A stretch of 64,000 bases of DNA from Dermanyssus gallinae (taxonomy: Eukaryota; Arthropoda; Arachnida; Mesostigmata; Dermanyssidae), in the NCBI GenBank assembly GCA_003439945.1, contig QVRM01001450.1:62001-126000 (forward strand), written 5' to 3'. The position numbers and the translations under genes are program-made. Positions within the stretch are counted from its first letter, which is position 1, and the number at the start of each line of letters is the position of its first letter. The notes beneath the pieces are model-generated. The model saw nothing but the letters and a program-made list of their open reading frames with translations. It was not told where the DNA came from and made no database searches. Below are positions 60,943 to 64,000 of this stretch, in pieces.

Positions 60943-61221
60943 ATGGCATCACGTGACGGCAGCAACACCGCCGGAAAACTCAGCTGCCAGACTTGCGGGC
61001 GAGTATGCAAATCTGGCGCGGGCCTCGCGAGCCACATTAGATTGACTCACAATCAACGAGAAGTTGGTGCCACCTCCCAAACTCCTAACCAATCACAGAC
61101 TAATAATTTGATTTTAAGTTCCTCACAAAATGACACTGTTGCTTCTAATAATAATTTTAACCCCCTCGTGCTTCACGCGTCTCCCAGCCAAATTGTAAAT
61201 GTCCATCTAGTACTTGCTTAA
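60943..61221 (+). pseudogene. R2-like N-terminus: first C2H2 zinc finger
   Basis: The ATG at 60943 opens a frame of 92 codons with MASRDGSNTAGKLSCQTCGR. A classical C2H2 finger follows, CQTCGRVCKSGAGLASHIRLTH (C-x2-C-x12-H-x4-H, about residues 15-36). In R2-group proteins such N-terminal fingers bind target DNA. The frame then runs through an Asn/Ser-rich linker and stops at 61219-61221, because the second finger is in another frame. A small indel between about 61100 and 61190, possibly in the C run at 61161-61165, would account for this. Confidence 0.75.
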
Positions 61222-61313
61222 AGGTCTTTAATTCTAAATCAGGTCTTAATTTACACCGTCGTCGTGCCCATCCGGACGAATATAATGAGAACATTTTAGC
61301 CCCCCCCCTCTAA
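61182..61313 (+). pseudogene. R2-like N-terminus: second zinc finger (different frame)
   Basis: The frame reads SQPNCKCPSSTCLKVFNS, then KSGLNLHRRRAHPDEYN. The spacing C-x4-C-x12-H-x4-H fits a second C2H2-type finger. It ends in a run of nine C (61300-61308) followed by a stop at 61311-61313. Removing one C would join this frame to the Myb-like domain, so the C run probably gained a base by slippage or is a sequencing error. Confidence 0.7.
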
Positions 61314-62613
61314 GAAGGCCAGATGGAACCCACAAGACCGTGAACTTTTAGCAACATTAGAAGCAGATTTTATATTAGATAATAATAACGAAACACCTAG
61401 AGAAATTGACCACCTTTTAGCTACTAATTTTAACTCACGCACACCTGGGGTGATTAGAGGCCAACGTAATTCTCAGGCGCATAAGGATCTGGTAGAGGAC
61501 CTCCTTAAAAAGAGGTCTCTCCTGGATTCCAACCTTGACGGATCTGAGCTTCCTGAGCCTAGTGAATCAGATGGCCCCTATAATCCATCCCAAAAAGATA
61601 TTATTATATCTAAAATACAAGCCCTCACAAACACATTTCCCAAACGCAACATAATTTCAACAGACCTTACTCATCTGTCAAATATAATTTGCTCAGGTGA
61701 GAATCACACTATCGCCTTAAACGAATTTCTGAACAAACATTTTACACACACTGTCCGACGTCGTGCCTTTATAGAAACACCTTCCACTGAAGCGCGAGTA
61801 TCTAAAAGGCAACAGCGACGTCAAGACTACGCAACCATTCAAAAACTTTTTAGCCAAAACCGATCCAAATGCGCTCATGAGGTGCTGGACGGCAAACACA
61901 CCATACACAACATGCAGGCCACCGAGGTTGTAGAACACTGGGCCAACACGATGACACAACCACCCCCTGAACCACTCCCTTGCCCCGTATACACTCCCAA
62001 CTCTGATCTCTTTGAGGTTTCCCTCCCTATCTCCCTAAAGGAAACCCACGTAGCTCTCCGCGGACCTTCTAAAGCACTAGGCTTGGACGGGATTTGTCTT
62101 TCGTCCCTCCGTAAACTCCCGTTAGAAGTAGTCTGTTGTATTCTTAACATACTATTAATTAGCGATATTGCCTCAGCCCATGAAACTGCTCGCTTAGCGT
62201 TCATCCCTAAAATTAACAATGCCACATCCCCAAGCGATTTGCGACCCCTATCTATTAGTTTATACTTACAACGAACGCTTAACAAAATTCTCTCTAGACG
62301 CCTCCAGAACTCTATTAAGCTTCTCCCAATCCAGCGAGCGTTTCTCCCCTATAATGGTACCTTCGAGAATCTTGCGGTTCTGGATGGTATCCTTAACGAT
62401 GCCAAGTCTGCAGGACGTGAGCTCAGACTCGCCTCAATCGACCTCCGTAAGGCGTTCGACATGGTGAGTCATGACTCCGTCCTGTGGTCACTCCGGACTC
62501 GCGGATACCCGGAGGTATTCATTAACTATATCGAACGCTTGTACCTCTCATCTAAAACTCATTTATTTACTTATAGAATTTGGACAAGAGTGTCGCACAT
62601 TTCGGCCAACTAG
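61309..62613 (+). pseudogene. R2-like Myb-like domain and reverse transcriptase, first half
   Basis: After the C run the frame reads SKKARWNPQDRELLATLEAD, then RTPGVIRGQRNSQAHKDLVE. This is the Myb-like DNA-binding motif (Trp, acidic-LL-A, then RT-xx-I-xx-R) found before RT in R2-group elements. The RT follows: ETARLAFIPKINNATS, RPLSISLYLQRTLNKILSRR, IQRAFLPYNGTFENLAVL and ASIDLRKAFDMVSHDSVLW with the first catalytic Asp. At about 62566 a small insertion, absent from copy 1, shifts the frame. The last 15 or so codons to 62613 are therefore not the natural sequence. Confidence 0.8.
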
Positions 62614-63547
62614 GGGTGTTAGACAGGGAGATCCTCTGTCCCCCCTCTTATTTAATCTAGTTCTCGACGACATTCTTTCAAAATTAGACAAAACTAATAT
62701 CGGGTACCAACTTACTGATGACTTCCGCCTTATGGGCTTAGCCTTTGCGGATGATCTCATCCTCCTAGCCTCCACGAAATCCACTCTCCAACGGCTCCTT
62801 AATATTGCGGACCCACTTTTGAAATCCCGAGGCCTTGAAATTAATACTAATACAAGCTTTACTATCTCCCACCTATTTAATATGAAGGAAGGTAAAGGTT
62901 TTATCAATACCGTACCAGAATTTAACGTAGGAGATCGGCAATTGCCAGCTAAAGGTATGAGCGATCGATGGAGATATCTTGGAGTCGACTTTGACAGCAA
63001 TGGCAGAGTTGACTCCACAAGGGATATACTCCTTAATTTACTCAACAGATTCACGATAGCTCTCTTTAAACCCCACCAAAGACTCATATTTTTGAAAGAC
63101 TTTCTCATTCCCCGTCTCCTATATAAACTGGTCTCTGGTCCCAGACCATCTTACGCACTCCTTAGTGACCTAGATAAAGAGATCAGAAAGGTTGTTAAGT
63201 CGAAATGGCTTAAGCTCGAAAACTCGGTGCCGAACGCCTACCTGTACACGCACACAGCATACGGCGGTCTGGACATCCCCTGCCTCCAAACATTCATTCC
63301 CAGACTCCGCCTCTCCCGCCTGACAGCACTACAACACTTCACGCACCTTGGGATCCAATTGATGCTAACCACCGAGCACTTTAAAAAAGATCTTGCGAAA
63401 ACAAGACTTCTTTGCGAGCGCTTGGGAACCTCCATTGAGACCGCTACACAAGAGACCGACTACTGGTCTCAACAACTACACAACACGTTCGATGGGGCAC
63501 ATTTTAAAAAAAGCACACGAAACGCCCTTTGTACATTACTGGATTAA
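62471..63547 (+). pseudogene. R2-like reverse transcriptase, second half
   Basis: From about 62575 the natural sequence continues in this frame. It reads EFGQECRTFRPTRGVRQGDP, LSPLLFNLVLDDIL, then LAFADDLILLAS with the FADD catalytic pair, and RWRYLGVDFDSNGR. After the RT come the thumb and linker (IPRLLYKLV, KWLKLENSVPNAYLY, TALQHFTHLG). At about 63506 copy 2 has seven A where copy 1 has six, which shifts the frame; the codons after it to 63547 are not natural. The catalytic motifs GVRQGD and FADD are intact here, unlike in copy 1. Confidence 0.8.
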
Positions 63548-64000
63548 GGGTATGCCCTACCTATCTGGTAAGGAGTATTTAAACTTACTAAAGCTCAGGA
63601 TCAACGCACTACCAACGCGTGCCAGATTGGCCAGGGGACGCCCGGGCTACAACAAACAATGTAGGCACGGGTGTCATGCGCCTGAGACGTTGGCTCATGT
63701 CGCTCAGATGTGCGATACAACACACAAACAAACCATAAAGAGACATGACGACGTCTGTGATCGCGTGGCGTGTCTTCTCCGCGAAAAAGGTCATGAGGTG
63801 GTTCGTGAGCGAGTATTCCGTCGACCGGGCGCACCGGGTCTAAAGCCCGACCTCGTAATAACAACACCTACCGAGGTCTGGGTTTTAGATGCCGAGGTTT
63901 GCGGCCCGAACCGGGACCTGGCAAAAGCACGGCAAGACAAGATCGCCAAATATGACGTCGAGTTCCTAAGAGCGGCGCTCCCCGACCCGCAAAAACCTCG
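63513..64000 (+). pseudogene. R2-like CCHC knuckle and restriction-like endonuclease (cut by window end)
   Basis: In this frame, open to the last base of the window, VHYWIKGMPYLSGKEYLNLL leads into the CCHC knuckle CRHGCHAPETLAHVAQMC. The endonuclease signature KPDLVITTPTEVWVLDAEV follows at about 63843-63899 (K-PD … D-x-E), then NRDLAKARQDKI. This nuclease type nicks the target DNA to prime reverse transcription and separates R2-group elements from APE-type LINEs. It has no stop in the window, whereas copy 1 has a stop just before the knuckle. The remaining C-terminus, about 70 codons judging from copy 1, lies beyond 64000. Confidence 0.85.

Larger units (their letters stand above)
60024..64000 (+). 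mobile_element. R2-like non-LTR retrotransposon, copy 2 (near full length, runs off the window)
   Basis: The element has an inferred 5' UTR of about 920 bp with strong inverted repeats, then two zinc fingers, a Myb-like domain, reverse transcriptase, a CCHC knuckle and a PD-(D/E)XK-type endonuclease. This is the domain order of R2-group elements. From 61537 it matches copy 1 (11713 on) closely. The 5' boundary at the AT tract is an inference, because there is no second full-length copy to compare. No 28S rDNA sequence is recognisable on the 5' side. The window ends inside the endonuclease region. Confidence 0.75.

Noticed and set aside
61717..62285. Minus-strand frames of 80-136 codons opposite the R2-like element
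   Set aside because: They are antisense shadows; nearly identical ones recur opposite copy 1 at 11908-12422.

Overview
This window looks like non-coding, repeat-rich DNA from a eukaryotic, most likely invertebrate (arthropod-type) nuclear genome. It has dozens of (AT)n microsatellites, long CAA/GTT-type trinucleotide tracts, mariner-type DNA transposons and several non-LTR retrotransposons. There are no operons, and no host protein-coding gene, tRNA or rRNA could be supported. The species cannot be fixed from the sequence. All coding sequence I can recognise belongs to transposable elements, mostly broken ones.

Layout. 1-8168: no recognisable gene; microsatellites, a GC-rich trinucleotide block (2.5-3.7 kb), a purine/G-rich block (5.0-5.6 kb), a 76-bp tandem duplication and a 32-nt-arm hairpin. 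8.3-9.6 kb: a 5'-truncated LINE (family B, copy B1) inserted in a decayed mariner-like transposase. 11.7-15.3 kb: a 5'-truncated R2-like retrotransposon (copy 1) lying between two (TA)n tracts and interrupted at 13072-13875 by a second copy of LINE B (B2) with a 16-bp target-site duplication. 19.7-21.1 kb, minus strand: a decayed APE-endonuclease LINE. 25.7-29.3 kb, minus strand: a 2.6-kb LINE (family C, distantly related to B) with an uninterrupted 839-codon frame, inserted with a 13-bp duplication into a second decayed mariner. 32.2-33.6 kb, minus strand: a complete-length mariner with terminal inverted repeats, killed by two stop codons and a lost catalytic aspartate. 33.6-46.9 kb: no gene recognised. 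46.95-47.3 kb: a fragment resembling the region downstream of reverse transcriptase in retroelements, between (AT)n tracts. 47.4-59.8 kb: no gene recognised; CAA/GTT-rich, AG-rich and GC-rich blocks. 59.8-64.0 kb: the longest (AT)n tract, followed directly by a much fuller copy of the R2-like element (copy 2), with a structured 5' region, two zinc fingers, a Myb-like domain, reverse transcriptase and a restriction-like endonuclease running off the window end.

The most interesting signal is the association of the R2-like element with (TA)n DNA. Copy 1 has (TA)n on both sides and copy 2 begins at the edge of a ~245-bp AT tract. R2 elements classically use 28S rDNA, and none is recognisable here, so this lineage may use (TA)n microsatellites as its target. 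The second theme is nesting: all three insertions of LINE families B and C lie inside the coding region of another transposable element.
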